The translations under genes and the position numbers were made by a program. Shown here piece by piece: positions 1 to 12,838 of a stretch of DNA of 64,000 bases. The stretch covers positions 30,077,950 to 30,141,949 of the forward strand of contig OU744728.1 of assembly GCA_916613615.1 (NCBI GenBank), given 5' to 3'. Origin of the DNA: Steromphala cineraria (lineage: Eukaryota > Mollusca > Gastropoda > Trochida > Trochidae). The first letter of the stretch is position 1. Every line of letters begins with the position of its first letter. The notes below the pieces were generated by a model. That model ran no database searches, was not told where the DNA came from, and saw only the letters and a list, made by a program, of their open reading frames with translations.

Positions 1-705
1 GAGGGCGAGGTTTTGATCTAACTTATGAACCGAGATAAACCGTAGTAACAAAATTATTTCAATAATAAGTATAAAAATGGATTCATTGATTTTTACTGGT
101 AGGGAATCACCATGAGCAAACGGAGAGCACATCCTCGCCCTGCACGTGCTTTGCGCTCGCTACCCAAGCCGTGAACGTGAAATGCATGCGCTATCTGCCT
201 CGTGAAGTTCACATGATTGTCACTGTGGAAAATACATCATTGTTCTCGTGGGCCTTTATAGCCGAGTTGTCAAAGGCGCCAGTTTAGTAAGCGAGTGGTG
301 CAGAGTTCGAAACCAGGCATGCGAACATTATATTTGTGATTTGTCAAAATTGTGATATTTTGTGATGGTATTTATTCGAAGAAGGACTTTGAAACAAAGT
401 ATTTCAAAACGTGTATAATCCCTATCAAAATAAATTTCCGATAAATTCTACAGTAAGCCCTGGGCTTTCCTAGAGAAAGCCCTGGGCATTCTTGGAGAAT
501 AAGCGGCAAAGAGGTTTATCCGGTAAAAGAAGAACCTAATAGAACAAAAGAGTGACGTCACTGGAGGTTTATAAATTTCTAAATGACATGATTGGATAAA
601 ATTAAATGTGGTCATTTAGCTGTATGCCTGTCAAACTTGAGTTCATGAACTACACCAATTATCTTTCTTCAATAGACTTAAATGACTTCAATGTTTTTTT
701 TCTAG
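1..705. other. Upstream flank of gene A, no clear gene
   Basis: No convincing coding exon is seen. A TATA-like TTTATAG lies near 254 and a good splice donor (gtaagc) near 452, so an untranslated first exon of gene A could lie here. The frame leading into the 452 donor has no ATG before a stop. A tRNA-B-box-like GTTCGAAACC near 307-316 suggests a SINE remnant. The role of the segment is inference. Confidence 0.3.
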
Positions 706-3348
706 GAGTCCGCTGTGTATTTTGTGCTTCTCCTGCTCTCTAGTTCAATCTGTTCTGCGACGGTTATATTTGGTGAGCATCACTTCAACTTTGCATAGAT
801 TTAGTATTGTAAAAACTAAATGCCGATGGAGTTATCTAAGCACGAGTGAACTATGCGCCGTTTCGGCAATATTTCAAGCACTGGAGCACTTTTTCATCTG
901 ACTAATTTAAAATCCAAGATTCCATATTCTTAATTGTAATAACATCTAACTTAGGCAGAGTGCATAATCTAAACTTTCCAACAATTATGTATATGAATAA
1001 ATATTGAAACTAAACATTAGACGAACTGATGATAGAATTTTATGACATGGGCGAACACCACCACATCTAATATTATATATTGAATATGTACTACGTATGT
1101 TAGTAGCCTGGCCTCTGCTCCTTCAGTTTGGGAAATATTTTGTATTGGTTTTTATTTATATCTACATTTTATAAAAGGATACAAAACGGGACATACACTT
1201 AAAATGGTAAATGGAAAATGGTAAAATTTAAGCTGGTAGAAAACAACAGACAGCATTTTTTATGTAACAGCAACTCTTGCACCTATACACAAAGAACTTA
1301 GTTAAGCACCCCCCTATGTTTTCAGAAAAAAACTTCTGCTAATAAACCATACAAAGTTCCAGAAAAACAATTAGGGTTTTTCGATAAAATGATCATTTAG
1401 CAATGTAGAAATGAAAACTTCACTCAATTTACGATTCACTGTCTCTTGATAACTTATTTCCCCCGACTTGGTATTTTTGAAAATCCAACTTTACTTATAA
1501 CTGAAAATGAAAGTAAATATTTTGTGCTGCAGTATGGTAATGATAATTCTCTTGACTGAATTGATGATTTTAAGTAAGGACCTTTTAGGAAATGTTCGTC
1601 GTTAGAACAGTATGAGCCTTCAAAATCACAAAATTATCAAATATCAAATTTCAAAAAAGCTTCCCTAAGAAAATACTGGCGACTCTTTAAGATAATGGCT
1701 TATCTAAAGGGAGAAGAAGTGTTTGACCCACAAGTCCAACCCAAAGAATCTCAAATTTACTCACAGATTTGAAAGATTTCGAAATTTTCTCTATTATGGT
1801 TGAAAAAAGTACTGAAAATTCAATGTCCTGCTAGGCTTTTATCGTGCATGATAAAAAAGGTTTCTCTAATTGAATGTCAACTAGGGATCAAAAATGTTAT
1901 TTTTGATTGAAAAAATCCAAGGTTTCATGGGTGGTTTCTCACCAAAGACAATAGTTATATTTTGCCAAATTTCAGTGGTCTCACATTTTTTCTCATATTT
2001 TCAGTTATTTTGTATAATAAGGATTTTTACGTCAATTAAATAGTAAATAAAACGGCAATTGTTACATCTAGAGTTGTCAATACATCAAACATATCACAAT
2101 ATTAAAAAAACTCCCAATTTCATTTTACAAAATGGGCGGTGCTTAATTAAGTTCTTTGTGTATATTTACTCTTGTACTCAGCCAATACAAATTTAAAACC
2201 AATCGTCAAGATACCTGGGCGGCTTTTTTCACATATTTACAAAATTGCAACATAGAGGCGTTGTCTATTTCATAAAGGTACACTGAACTGCATCAACTAA
2301 GTAACACCAATACCCAAATGTGTTCCAGACATTAAATTTTCGAGTTAGTTGAATGTGTTTGAATTTAAACAATTCGATAGTTCGGAAGGAAGTAAATTGC
2401 ATTTATTGCAAATACTGATACACAGTAAATTGTTAGCATGTTACTACAATGTTTTCCTCTTTTCATCCAGGTTCTGGTGGTGAAATGAATATTTACGACC
2501 CTCCCGTTCTGGCCTCGGATTTCGTGGATAGATTCGCAGGAAGTTCCACTATACAAGGATTGCTTGTCAATAAGATTCTGGAAGACAGAAGGTCCCGAAA
2601 TAAGATAAGAGCAATGCCTTACGGTCGTATAATTCATTCCACTTATAACGGCAAAAGTTATGCTACAGCGCCGACGATTTCAGAACACGAGTCCTTTCCG
2701 AATCAAAGATCATACCAGGAAACGACAATCACTAAATTTGGAAACTCAAATGCAATACGTTTGTCGAGCCCAATAAGAAAGAAGAGACCATATCAAGGGG
2801 AATCAATACAACACGACAGAGGCTCTGGGAACAAACCAACCACCAAACATGTGTCGCTGAGAGTTACATCTCAATCGTTGAGTAATGCTTTGACTAAGTT
2901 GGTAAATCAGCTGTTGGCGAAAAGTGAACACAATCCCTGGAATGTGGAGCGTCAACAGAGGGTGTCAGGTTCTGCAGGAAGACGACAGGGTGTTGATATG
3001 ACTTCTCGCCGACTGAACCCAAGCCATGATACCATATCTCCATACCAACGACATTATCGACTTGACAATGATTTCAAGACAGTAAAGAAACCAACTCAAA
3101 GACATCAGCCACAGTATTCGTTCGTGATCAATGTCAGCGGTAACATCGATTCCTCTGGCCAGATAGACAACACACAACGACAAATGGTCAGCCATACACA
3201 ACATCGAAAACGAACTCCTTCTGATTGGCAAGGGTATTCAAACTCGAATCAATATCAACCCAATTCACAATCAGCACCGATAAAAGCAATATCCATGGAG
3301 AAAAGGTTTGTCAATGACGTCCTTTTAACTCCAGCACTGAAAAGATAA
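706..3348 (+). CDS. Gene A: secreted basic Q/N/S-rich protein, start codon not visible
   Basis: Two exons are visible: 706-772 and 2471-3348. The first follows a pyrimidine-rich tract ending in tctag and encodes a hydrophobic leader (VYFVLLLLSSSICSA). It ends in a phase-1 GTGAGC donor that fits the acceptor tttcatccag at 2470, giving a continuous frame of 315 codons. The mature part is basic and rich in R, K, N, Q and S, with no recognised domain. A short stretch, MPYGRI..TYNGKSY, faintly resembles the PYGKV.YDG motif of gene B. The odd point is the start: every relative has ATG a few bases after this acceptor, but here that place has GTG (715-717) and the codon before the exon is TAG. Either the ATG lies in an upstream exon or the gene is damaged. 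A candidate AATAAA is at 3927. Function is unknown; secretion is inferred. Confidence 0.7.
1286..2162. mobile_element. Non-autonomous TIR element in gene A intron
   Basis: Both ends carry an inverted repeat beginning TACACAAAGAACTTA and continuing TTAAGCACC, flanked by TA on each side (1284-1285 and 2163-2164). The 877-bp interior has no coding frame. TA duplication and the short TIR fit a Tc1/mariner-mobilised MITE-like element. It lies wholly inside the large intron of gene A. Confidence 0.7.
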
Positions 3349-6300
3349 GGAAGCGTCAACAATTAACAACAACAAACGGATAAAAAAAAAAACACATATA
3401 AGCTGGAGATATAAAAGCATTGAGTCATCACGACTACAAAACAATTCCCAAAAGATAATCTGATTAGCCTTGGATCTCCGGGCTCAGACTATTAGGAGGT
3501 CCTCGTGTGTAACGTTCTGAGTCAAGTATAGACTGGGCCCTGTCATCAGTTATAGGGAGCACCATCGTACTTATAACTCTCACCGATACCATCGATAATC
3601 ACTGACACAAAGACCTAGTTATGACAATTAACAGTAATTTTCATATTATTTGTCGAATCGTCTATCTTAGTTGTGCATTCAGGATTCTAAGTACTGAATA
3701 GTAATGATTTTTTTCAGCAAAAGGACTTTATTCCAGGTTCATATTGTAAATGTTGCTTTATATTTTGTGAAATGATTTGAATGAAAACTGTTTCACAATA
3801 TTATATAATTAGTTATTTTTATATATAACCATATTTTTTTTTCATTTGCGAAATAAGTGTCATAATCACGTTTGATATATAATCGAGCCATGACAAAATT
3901 CATCTCACATAAATTGATCATACTTGAATAAAATTATGTCAACAAGTCACTATATCAAAATCCATATGATAATAATTTTTCTTCAATTCAATGCTTTGTA
4001 AATGGATAATCATAAATCATTTTATCAACACAAAAACTATTGTGTTTTATTTCTTTGTGCTCTTAGCAGTTTTTGGTTTCGGATATGACATCTTTTCAAA
4101 TCAAATATATTTTACCATGTTCATAAACAGGAAGCTATTCGGTCAATTCAGTAGTCTCAATTGTGATTTCAGGTGTGATTTTATTCGAGTTATTAAACGA
4201 TGAGTGCTAAAACGATCGAGTTCTGATTTTCTTTACGCGGACCACCATGACAGAAACCATTTCCTCTACACAAATGATATACGCACAATGAACCCACTGT
4301 GATACACCAATACATGCATGTTTGACAAGCTTTTTAGGTTCTTCCTTAAAGATATCTCGTTCTGTTAAAAATACATGGAAACGAAATGAAGCTGCGTCCA
4401 CTTAATATATCTAATTTTCTCTTAGATTCGAAGTGTTTCTCTACACCTATTCTCATGAATACCTATAAACAAAATGCAAAGACAAAGCGTCTCAGATAGA
4501 CACACGTTATTCATGTAGTATTTAACTAAACAATATATAGGCCTACTTGATATCCACAGAACTGTGTAGGTACAGTCTGTTAACGATTGACTGTCTCTCT
4601 TGCAGTTGCATAGCAACAATCTCGAACACCACACCCCTTCCTCATATGTGTGTCAGTGACAAACATTAATTGATTAATTTGAATCGTATATTGATTGACT
4701 ATTATTTCACACTAAACAATATAAAGTACTGCATCATTTATAAAATTAATCACTTTAAACGTATTATTAAGATGTAGCATAAAATTGTTGAGAAAATAAT
4801 GATTAATAGATAATCATATTTCTTATCTAACAGTACAAGTTGAAATGGATTGTTTTGTTATTTACAAAATGAATCATAAAAAGGTACAGAAGGTACCACA
4901 AACCTTCACGTACGGTAAACCACTAAATATTACATTGAAAAGCTAAAGATGATTGTCAAAAAATGGTCAATATACTTTTATAGAATCAGACAACCTCAAG
5001 ATTGAAAAAAACATTAAGGAACCTACATATGAATGTCCAAGCCTTACATACACGTGCGATTCGTGTACTCACATCATTGTTTAAACCGGGGACGTAGCTC
5101 CATTGGTAGGGTGTTCGCCACCCGGAAGACCGAGGTTCGATTCCAAACGACGTTAACAGACAGGAGCTGTGGCTGCGTTGCTAGACACTCAGCATAGGAC
5201 ATAACGACGCATTAAAGGCACCACCATCCGTCATTTTGAAATGTTAGCATTACGAGAAAACAAATGTGCTGCATTATGCTAATTAATTAGCAAAATTAAG
5301 AAATAACTACTTGATTGATAGGAGAGGAGCACAGCACAAATAATTCATAATAAAAGTTATCAGTTACGACAGCATTTTGTCGTGTTATTGCAATCCACGA
5401 TCGTAGCTTCGATGACTGGCTTCATTTCACGATGTTTTTATTTTTGAGCGATTCACTCTATACTTTGCCAAATTGTTAAACCATTGAAATGCTAACCTAA
5501 AAAGAATATTTGAAATTAAGCGTGAAATTATTATGTAAAAATCTTATATCATTATAAAAAGGAAAGTCCTTCAGAATTTCGTTTTCACAAAAAGTACCCC
5601 GCTCGAATGGTCCCTTTAACTAACGATGCAATGTGGCTGCCCGGAACAAGCGCTTGTCTCTCGCTGGTTAAAATGAAATCAGAAAGGAACGAGTGATAGT
5701 TTGATCTGATTGCAAAGAGATGTGGACTGTCGATTTTTGAGACTTTAAACGATCGTGAAAAGCAAACGATCAGTTAAAACATGTCCATAATATTAGCAAA
5801 ACTAAAACAGCAACATTATCAAAATGTAAAGGAAGTTCGTACGTGGACATAAAATGTAATAGACAACAGTGTTCAACTAATTTGATTAACAGAAGAATAA
5901 ATGCAAAATGATCTGGATAAAAAAAAACGTATTTATTGTGACAATACTTACTGATCCTTCACATTCTACGTGTAGAAGAGTATACGTTTTATTCGAACCG
6001 TGTATTTGTTTATATATGTCTACATTAGTTTGTATTCCCCTTAGCATTGCCCTCGAAAGACTTGATAAACATACAGAACCACTCGCTATACACCTCGACC
6101 ATTTATCATTTAGATTTCTAATAGGCCGTGTTAACTTCGGTCAAGGTAGACTGGGGGAGTCACGTATAGTAGACGTCTTCCCTTAATGGAACGTGAAAAA
6201 GTTTTATATTGCAAACAGAACCATAAAACAGAAAGTTCAAGGAAGGTCATGAGTGATAAAAACCAACCGAAGCTACTTGCATATTTGCTGATAGAATTAT

Positions 6301-8207
6301 GCAGAAAAACGAAAATAGGGGAACGGACTTTTGTCGAAATCAGTGTTAATTGCATCTACAATTTAAATGGCGTACAATCATGGATGTTAACACAATTGAA
6401 TTATCTTAGAGACTACAACAAGTTTTATTCTAACTACTTTGAACATCGTAGAATAATTATTGTGTAACTATGACAAAGATAGAACTTTCCAAGCTGTTAA
6501 TTTTGACATTTCAAAGCACATAAATGCTCATTATAAATGACGTGATGGTTCTGAATTTTATAATACTCACTTTTTCTCACAAAATCCTCTACGTCACCTT
6601 CTATGATTGGATGATAAGCATACATCGCCATTTTCAAGTAACTGTCAAGGAACGAGGATGTAGGGATTATACACTTCTTTCTGTCTGTCCATCTGTCTGT
6701 ACAATATTCTGTATTCAGATTCAGACTCTCAGACTCTATATTTCGTAGATGATGGCCTGTGAGGCCTATAGTACATTTGCATAAATACAGACTGATTATT
6801 GGTTTGTTACGAGAGCGCGAGATGTTCACATCGCATATTAAGCATTTTTTTAAAATAAATATATAGTGTTCATTTGTTTATGATAGAAGGATTTTGACTG
6901 GACATCTGTATTCAAAGTTCTTTGTATTTCACTTCATAAAAGTTTATTATTTATTTTTATTAAGAAAATTATTGGCTGTTCATACCTGTCCATACCTGTG
7001 TCGTAAAGATATGTTGCTTCTGTTCAGAACAGCATTATTTTATCTCCGCTGATTATTGCAGCTGCATTCTACAATACAAACTTTATCTCAGATACTTGGA
7101 AGATACTTTATTAGCCATTGAACAATTCCTCTCTCATCTCCTAATCTAAAAAATATGAAAACCAAAGGAATTCAATGAAATCTACAAATATCCATATATT
7201 TGTAAAGGAAGGCAAACTCACAAGTTGTCTTTCCATGAGTACTGTTTTTAAATCGTTTCGAACATTATTAATCACAACTTTTAAAAATTAGTATCTGAAA
7301 TAACGTTTGATTGATTCTCAGGCGGTAGCCGTGGTAGGTGACATTTTAGGTTTACAGTTTGTCAGTAATACTGATATATTAAATATAAGCATTAAAGTGA
7401 TTTGTCAACAAGATTCAGTGGTCATCTCTATCAATGAACACCATTCATCAGTCTATCCGATCTGAGTCAAACTGCTAGGTTGTTCTTTAAGGTAACAATG
7501 TTAGGTATACCACATAATATCAAATTTGTTTCCCTTGCTTCATGACTCAATATGAACATACAATTTGAACAGGCTTATTCACGGGCAGCATTTCAGTACA
7601 CACAACAAAAGGAAAATATGAAACATGAATAAACTCAGAGGGACATAGACTGAAATAGACAATTTGTGAAAGAAAAACAATAAAATATCAACATCATTTG
7701 TATCACACACATTCACACAACATAAAGAACAAAGTTGATTGGTAATGTTTTTCCCACACAAATCGCTAACTTATATACATACCATTTTTTTATTTTCTGA
7801 TGTTCAAAAACTTGCAAATATTCCTACAATATGAGCAAGATGTACTGAATTGAATTCTGTTCAGCACAAAAGGACAGTGAATCTGATTAATGTTTAAGGA
7901 CAAATCTACTAAAATGTTGTTATTTTGCGAAGAAACAAATCCCGACGCAATAGAAAGGTGAAGAAAGTTCGGATTTCTATAAAACATAAATTTGTTTAAT
8001 TCATTGACGTATCTTAAGCCTTCACGGTGTATATATTTTGTACTCACAAATAAATCATACATGTTATGATCAATGTTTACAAAGCATAATTCAACAATAA
8101 ATCTGTATGTTATCCTGACTTGACCCTCCATGGAATGTCCCGTTGTTTTCAAACAAGTCGGTTTATCTTTAGAGTACGTGTCCTCGGGTTGACACCGTAT
8201 CTTTCTC
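3349..8207. other. AT-rich intergenic region between genes A and B
   Basis: The first 600 bases are probably the 3' UTR of gene A. The remainder is AT-rich, and the short open frames at 3991-4203, 5908-6186, 6186-6467 and 7790-8152 lack splice context, domain signal or biased composition. A SINE at about 5089-5215 is listed separately. I see no gene. Confidence 0.5.
5089..5215 (+). repeat. tRNA-derived SINE
   Basis: The head resembles a tRNA: an A-box-like TAGCTCCATTGGTAGGGTG and a B box GGTTCGATTCC about 40 bases further on. The 3' acceptor strand does not pair with the 5' GGGGACG, so it is not a functional tRNA gene. The body contains gacactcagcat, also found in the copy near 19110. Confidence 0.65.
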
Positions 8208-8214
8208 TATATAA
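8208..8214 (+). promoter_or_regulatory. TATA box of gene B
   Basis: TATATAA sits about 30 bases upstream of a stretch that fits an untranslated first exon, about 8240-8308. That exon would end at a gt donor at 8309 and join the coding exon after the atttcag acceptor at 8562. The exon start is estimated from the TATA box. Confidence 0.6.
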
Positions 8215-8562
8215 CACCCGGTCTCCTGCTACCGCAACAAGTCACAAGAGGACATCACTCAGTCTGAAGAAACTACCTTTTGGACATTTTCTTATCTTGA
8301 TTTAAAAGGTGAATATCTATTCTCGTATCTTCTGTTATCTCGTTTCTTTTCTTCAGCGGTATGTGTTGCGATGTAGAACTTTGGTTGATTTTACATATAA
8401 TCATATTATTTGAAGACTTTTGATTTGTTAACTTTAAGGTTAGATTTAAGGTATAAATGTAAATGGTAAAATCGCACAAATCGATGTTATATCATTGTCA
8501 TAAATGCTTTTTTACAATAGACAGTTCAATTCATCCGTATGAATGGCATCATGTCATTTCAG

Positions 8563-9580
8563 ATGATCTCCATGAAATGCATGCTCGTTCTTTTGGTTTG
8601 TGTCACTCAAGTCCAAGGTTCTTTCTTACGTAAGTATAACCATCTTATTTTGATTCATTTCCTTTTTCTTAAAGAAGAAGAGATACTTTCTCGCAATTGA
8701 ATTTAAGGGTTGACTCCCCTTGCCAGTCTATGTCATTGATAAAAATGGGAAAATTTATCGAATTTTCTGTTACTATCATGAACTGTTTGTTAATCGTGTG
8801 AGGATCTTATAACATTGCACACACACACACACACACACACACACCTATCATAATATATATTACTTGGTTTATTCACACACACACACCTATCATAATATAT
8901 ATTACTTGGTATATTCACACACACACACCTATCATAATAAACTAGTGTCCAAAAGAAACGATACCATACAAATCCCAAAATAACTCAATCCACTGCAGAT
9001 TGATAAGACTAAAACATAGTTATATCATTTCTACAGTAGTCAACTTACTTCCATGCAAAATTTTGAAACATTATCTTTTCATGTTTGCAAGAAACATGCA
9101 TTTTAAAAAATCATCGATCTTGAATCTCCTCAACTAGGCGAGATAGCAGGGAGAAATTGGACACTTTCGCTTATTTTAAAACGTTCTAGTGCAATGACGC
9201 GTCAACAAATTTATGTCAAATAAAGTGCATTGTATCAACAAGATTGTATTCTTACCTAAATTCAATACTTTATCAATTTTATAGTGAACTGACAACAGTT
9301 TTGTGCATAAAACAACTTGAAATTTCGAGTTATGCACCCCATGTGCGTTTGAAGAGACACAAAATCAAAAGTATCTTTTCCTGAAGAATGAAAATGTGCA
9401 TACTTCTTTAAAAGACATATGCCTGTTAGGCACACTTGAATTCGAATCTGTCAGGTAATAGAATTTTGTTTCGGAGGACGTTGAAAACTTGGTATCGTAT
9501 CTTTTGGACACTAGTTTATATATTACTTGGTATATTCACACACACACACCTATCATAATATATATTACTTGGTATATTCA

Positions 9581-9660
<80 letters not shown>

Positions 9661-10588
9661 TCATAATATATATTACTTGGTATATTCACAATATTGTTAC
9701 CAACCCAAAGATATGTATCTAAATAATACATACTTTCTTTTTTATTAGGATGAGTTTACATTATACCCTGATTTCTTTTCAGGAAGAAGACGTCAAGCTG
9801 GCTCAGTATCAACAACAGGATCAACAGCACAACAACAACAACAACAACAATCCCCGGCTACTTCCACAGGAGGAAACACAGGTAACTTTTCTTCTTTGCA
9901 ATTACTGTACTGTTAAATACTGATTTGTTGAATGAAACAATGATAAGAATAATGATAATAAATAATAATAATAATAATTAAAAGAAGAAATAGGATCTTG
10001 TGAACTTCTATTATTAAGCCACTAGTGAAATTAGACTGTAACCTAACACTGGTAATTCAATACTTGATTTCTCACCAATCGTAGTTTTAATCTGCATAAC
10101 TTAGGCTACCAATTTTAAACAAAAACTCAATTTCAAAGGAAAAAGAACATCAAAATTCACATGGCTCTAAAGAACATGAATAACATTTTAAAAAAGAAAT
10201 GAAAGTAACGAGTGTATCTTATCTACAAACAGGTGCCGTTGATTCTGAGAGACAAGGGCGACTTGTTAACCTACTGATACAAGCTCAGCAGAACATCAAC
10301 ACTGCCAACCAGATCCAGAACAAGGACCCGATCCAGAACCAAATTCAGAACCAGATCCCTGCCCCTCAGATGCAGCCAATATACCAGGAACAGCTCATGT
10401 ACCTCCTGAAGCTTATGCTACAAACAAGATTAACGAACATGTTCTCCATGACACCACGCAACGTTAACCTTATGGGCGGAAGACGTGGTGGAAGGACCAA
10501 TATTGATGGAAGGGACAGAACAGTGTTTACACCATATGGAAAAGTTACTTATGATGGAAGTGATGTTAGTTTTGATATGGAGTATTAA
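8563..10588 (+). CDS. Gene B: secreted Q-rich protein with C-terminal DG-x-D module
   Basis: Three coding exons, 8563-8629, 9783-9881 and 10233-10588, join in phase 1 at both introns (gtaagt, gtaact; ag acceptors) to give 173 residues. The ATG lies directly after the acceptor. Residues 1-20 are a signal peptide (MISMKCMLVLLVCVTQVQG), followed by an RRRR cluster that could be a proprotein-cleavage site. The middle exon holds a seven-glutamine run and S/T/G-rich sequence. The last exon has a helical stretch, RQGRLVNLLIQAQQNINT, then Q/N/I repeats, and ends in IDGRDRTVFTPYGKV and YDGSDVSFDMEY. Gene C shares both the RLV..L.QAQ.NINT stretch and the end module, so they are paralogs. AATAAA is at 10985. 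No named family is recognised; an extracellular structural role is inferred. Confidence 0.85.
8817..9690. repeat. (CA)n microsatellite with interspersed AT-rich unit
   Basis: CA runs alternate with a unit beginning cctatcataatatatattac and ending ttggtatattc at 8817-8937 and again at 9517-9690. The two blocks were one array, now split by the element at 8940-9516. The whole array lies in the first coding intron of gene B. Confidence 0.9.
8940..9516. mobile_element. Non-autonomous TA-flanked TIR element inside microsatellite
   Basis: The ends are inverted repeats of about 28 bases starting AACTAGTGTCCAAAAGA, with one mismatch seen. Flanks are TA at 8938-8939 and 9517-9518. Removing the element and one TA restores the exact unit found in neighbouring repeats, so the insertion site can be read directly. 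The 577-bp interior has no transposase. Confidence 0.85.
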
Positions 10589-12503
10589 TCCTGTCACCTT
10601 CTAGAATCTTTAATGTACTATTATTATGTGAGTAAATTGACAGTGTGTTCGAATTATGATATTCGTTATGCATTGGCTATTCAAATCTCTAATGGTTCTT
10701 CTGTAACCTTTCTCTCTTATTCAGCGCTACTGACATAAGAGCTTTTGTCGGCCAAAAACATGCTTCTACATGAATGTTAGATTATCGTAAATATCGTGAT
10801 AAATATACGAAATAATTCTTAATTTTTTCCAGTTTGTAACTAGAGAAACGTTCTCGTTTGTTTACCACGTTCAAATGTTCGATTTGCGGTTCCGTATGCC
10901 TAGTCCAATGTCTCAATGTAGCATTACGCATAATATTTACTTTTCAACTTTTCCCGTAATCCAGAATATGAAAACAATTAGATGAATAAAAATAGATAAC
11001 CAATGTGTGTCTTCTTTAATTCACTTCACTAACTTTTATCGTTTTAACTGTGTCCTACACTTCACAAGTATACTTACAGAGCAACTGAAGTTCGAATCCC
11101 CCTTGTGGTCGGAACAGCTAAACTAAAGGACAAATGTTATCATATATGTACATGATTGTATAATACACTTTCAAATGTGTCATATAGCAACAAACTACAT
11201 GTAACTTTTAGTTAGCTTGTTTATTCTCACTTTGTTCAACTTTGTTCACCAAAAACAGAGAGAATACTAAACGACGTTCAGTTTAATACCATATTTATGA
11301 AACGAGTGGATGGTATTCGTATTTAACGAGCGAAAGCGAGTTAAATACCAATACTATCCACGAGTTTCATAAATATGGTATTAAACTGAACGGAGTTTAG
11401 TATTTTATTTATTACACTCTGTAAATTAATGATATAAAAATGAAAACTATGTTAACTCTCAATTCTCGTAGTTGTGCGTAGGAATACAAATCTTACGCAT
11501 AGCGTTATATTAGACTTTGAACAATGAACAAATAGGTCATAAGTAAGTCCGTTACTAACAGCTTTAATTTGGAATAATACAAATGGAAAACTCTCATTCA
11601 ATTGTCTTTGTGTTATAGTTCATTCAAACGCAAATTCTCGAGATAACAAAACCATCTGTCGCTGAATTGTGCGAATGAACGTTAGATCTAGATTGTGTGA
11701 ATGAACGTCAAGTGATTGTGACGTCATCGGAATGTGCGTTTTCAAGCGCGATTCAGTAAGATTGAGCGCTAGTGTCAGTGGGAGGAACACTGTCCTTGTT
11801 TGCGATCCATGGTGCGGATAGATTGGGGAATACCCTCTTCAAATCAAAATTTCATCTAAATTCTAAAAACAAAAAGGACCGCTGCTTTGAATGGCGAGCT
11901 CGTCGTTGAGTTGCCAAACGCTGCTAGGAGCTTAGGGCTGCAAGGGAGATAACTCTAAAACATTTTAGCGTTCGACGAATATTTGAACTTGTTGCCGATA
12001 AAGATAACATTGCTAATGCTTACGGTATCACAAAAAATGGGTTGCCTTATCGACATTCTGATGTACTGTCGCTGACATTTCAAGAATCGACCGTAAAAGG
12101 AATGGATGGCCTTGCCAGATCTACAGTGTACCATCGAATGCCGATTTGACCCTGATTCCGAGGTTGTGTTTACATTTGAAGATGAATGTTGTGGAGGTAT
12201 CTCTGATTCTTTGCATTGTTTCTCGGACATTTTAATCATTAACAAATAAACACGTTGTTAAAAATAATTTTACATTTATCTCGTTTATATTTCGTTCGGA
12301 CTGAGAACAATATTCTTAAGTCGCAATTTTGATTGACATCATCAACCGATATCTTGGCAGGAAAGTAGTTCCGGATGAGATCGCTTTCAAGTGCAATGTT
12401 TCACAACAGTGTTGAATAACATGTCATTGTTTCACAACTGCAGTATCTTCAAATAGAGTGTAATACATTCAGTATGGTACTGTACGAATTATTTGAGAGG
12501 GTT
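10589..12503. other. 3' flank of gene B and intergenic region
   Basis: The 3' UTR of gene B probably runs to about 11005. A 142-bp foldback element lies at 11263-11404. Around 11918-12148 the plus strand has a start-less open frame of about 73 codons with no recognisable domain. No gene can be supported. Confidence 0.4.
11263..11404. repeat. Foldback element (near-perfect hairpin)
   Basis: The left arm aatactaaacgacgttcag and following bases is complementary to the right arm ending ctgaacggagtttagtatt, with a small loop around gagcgaaagcgag. The arms are nearly 65 bases and no flanking coding sequence is involved. It is probably a small MITE. Confidence 0.75.
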
Positions 12504-12838
12504 TTAAAGGGGCAGTAGCACGGTTTTGATAATTTTTTCACTGATAATTGTAAATTCACGCCAAATACATAAAAAATCTCATTACACAAACCAATCCTCC
12601 ACAGTCAGAGGGCAAAGTATGAAGATTTACATAAAACCCATTGGCGACCATTTTATGTGAACACTTTTAATTCATTTTGTGTAAGAAAATGGAATCACAT
12701 GGTTAAACTTACGTTATATATTTGAATTATTACTGCTCCATTTGGTTCAAATACATTGTCTTTCAATTGAAACCATTAATTTTCATTTCCCTGACATCAC
12801 CTTATATTCCCCCTAAAAACGTGCTACTGCCCCTTTAA
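12504..12838. mobile_element. TTAA-flanked MITE, copy 1
   Basis: Bounded by TTAA, with TIRs that read AAAGGGGCAGTAGCACG at one end and CGTGCTACTGCCCCTT at the other. It is 335 bp, shorter than the other copies, and non-coding. TTAA boundaries are typical of piggyBac-mobilised elements, which is an inference here. Confidence 0.85.

Noticed and set aside
5089..5165. Possible tRNA gene
   Set aside because: A and B boxes are present but the acceptor stem does not pair, and a SINE body follows.
5908..6829. Overlapping open frames on both strands of 74-110 codons
   Set aside because: The composition is that of AT-rich background and there is no leader, splice site or domain.
8790..9748. Poly-His/Thr and poly-Cys/Val frames
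   Set aside because: They are translations of the CA/GT microsatellite in the gene B intron.
11918..12148. Start-less open frame of about 73 codons, LKHFSVRRIFELVADKD...
   Set aside because: There is no ATG, domain or splice pairing. It could be a transposon remnant, but the support is too weak.
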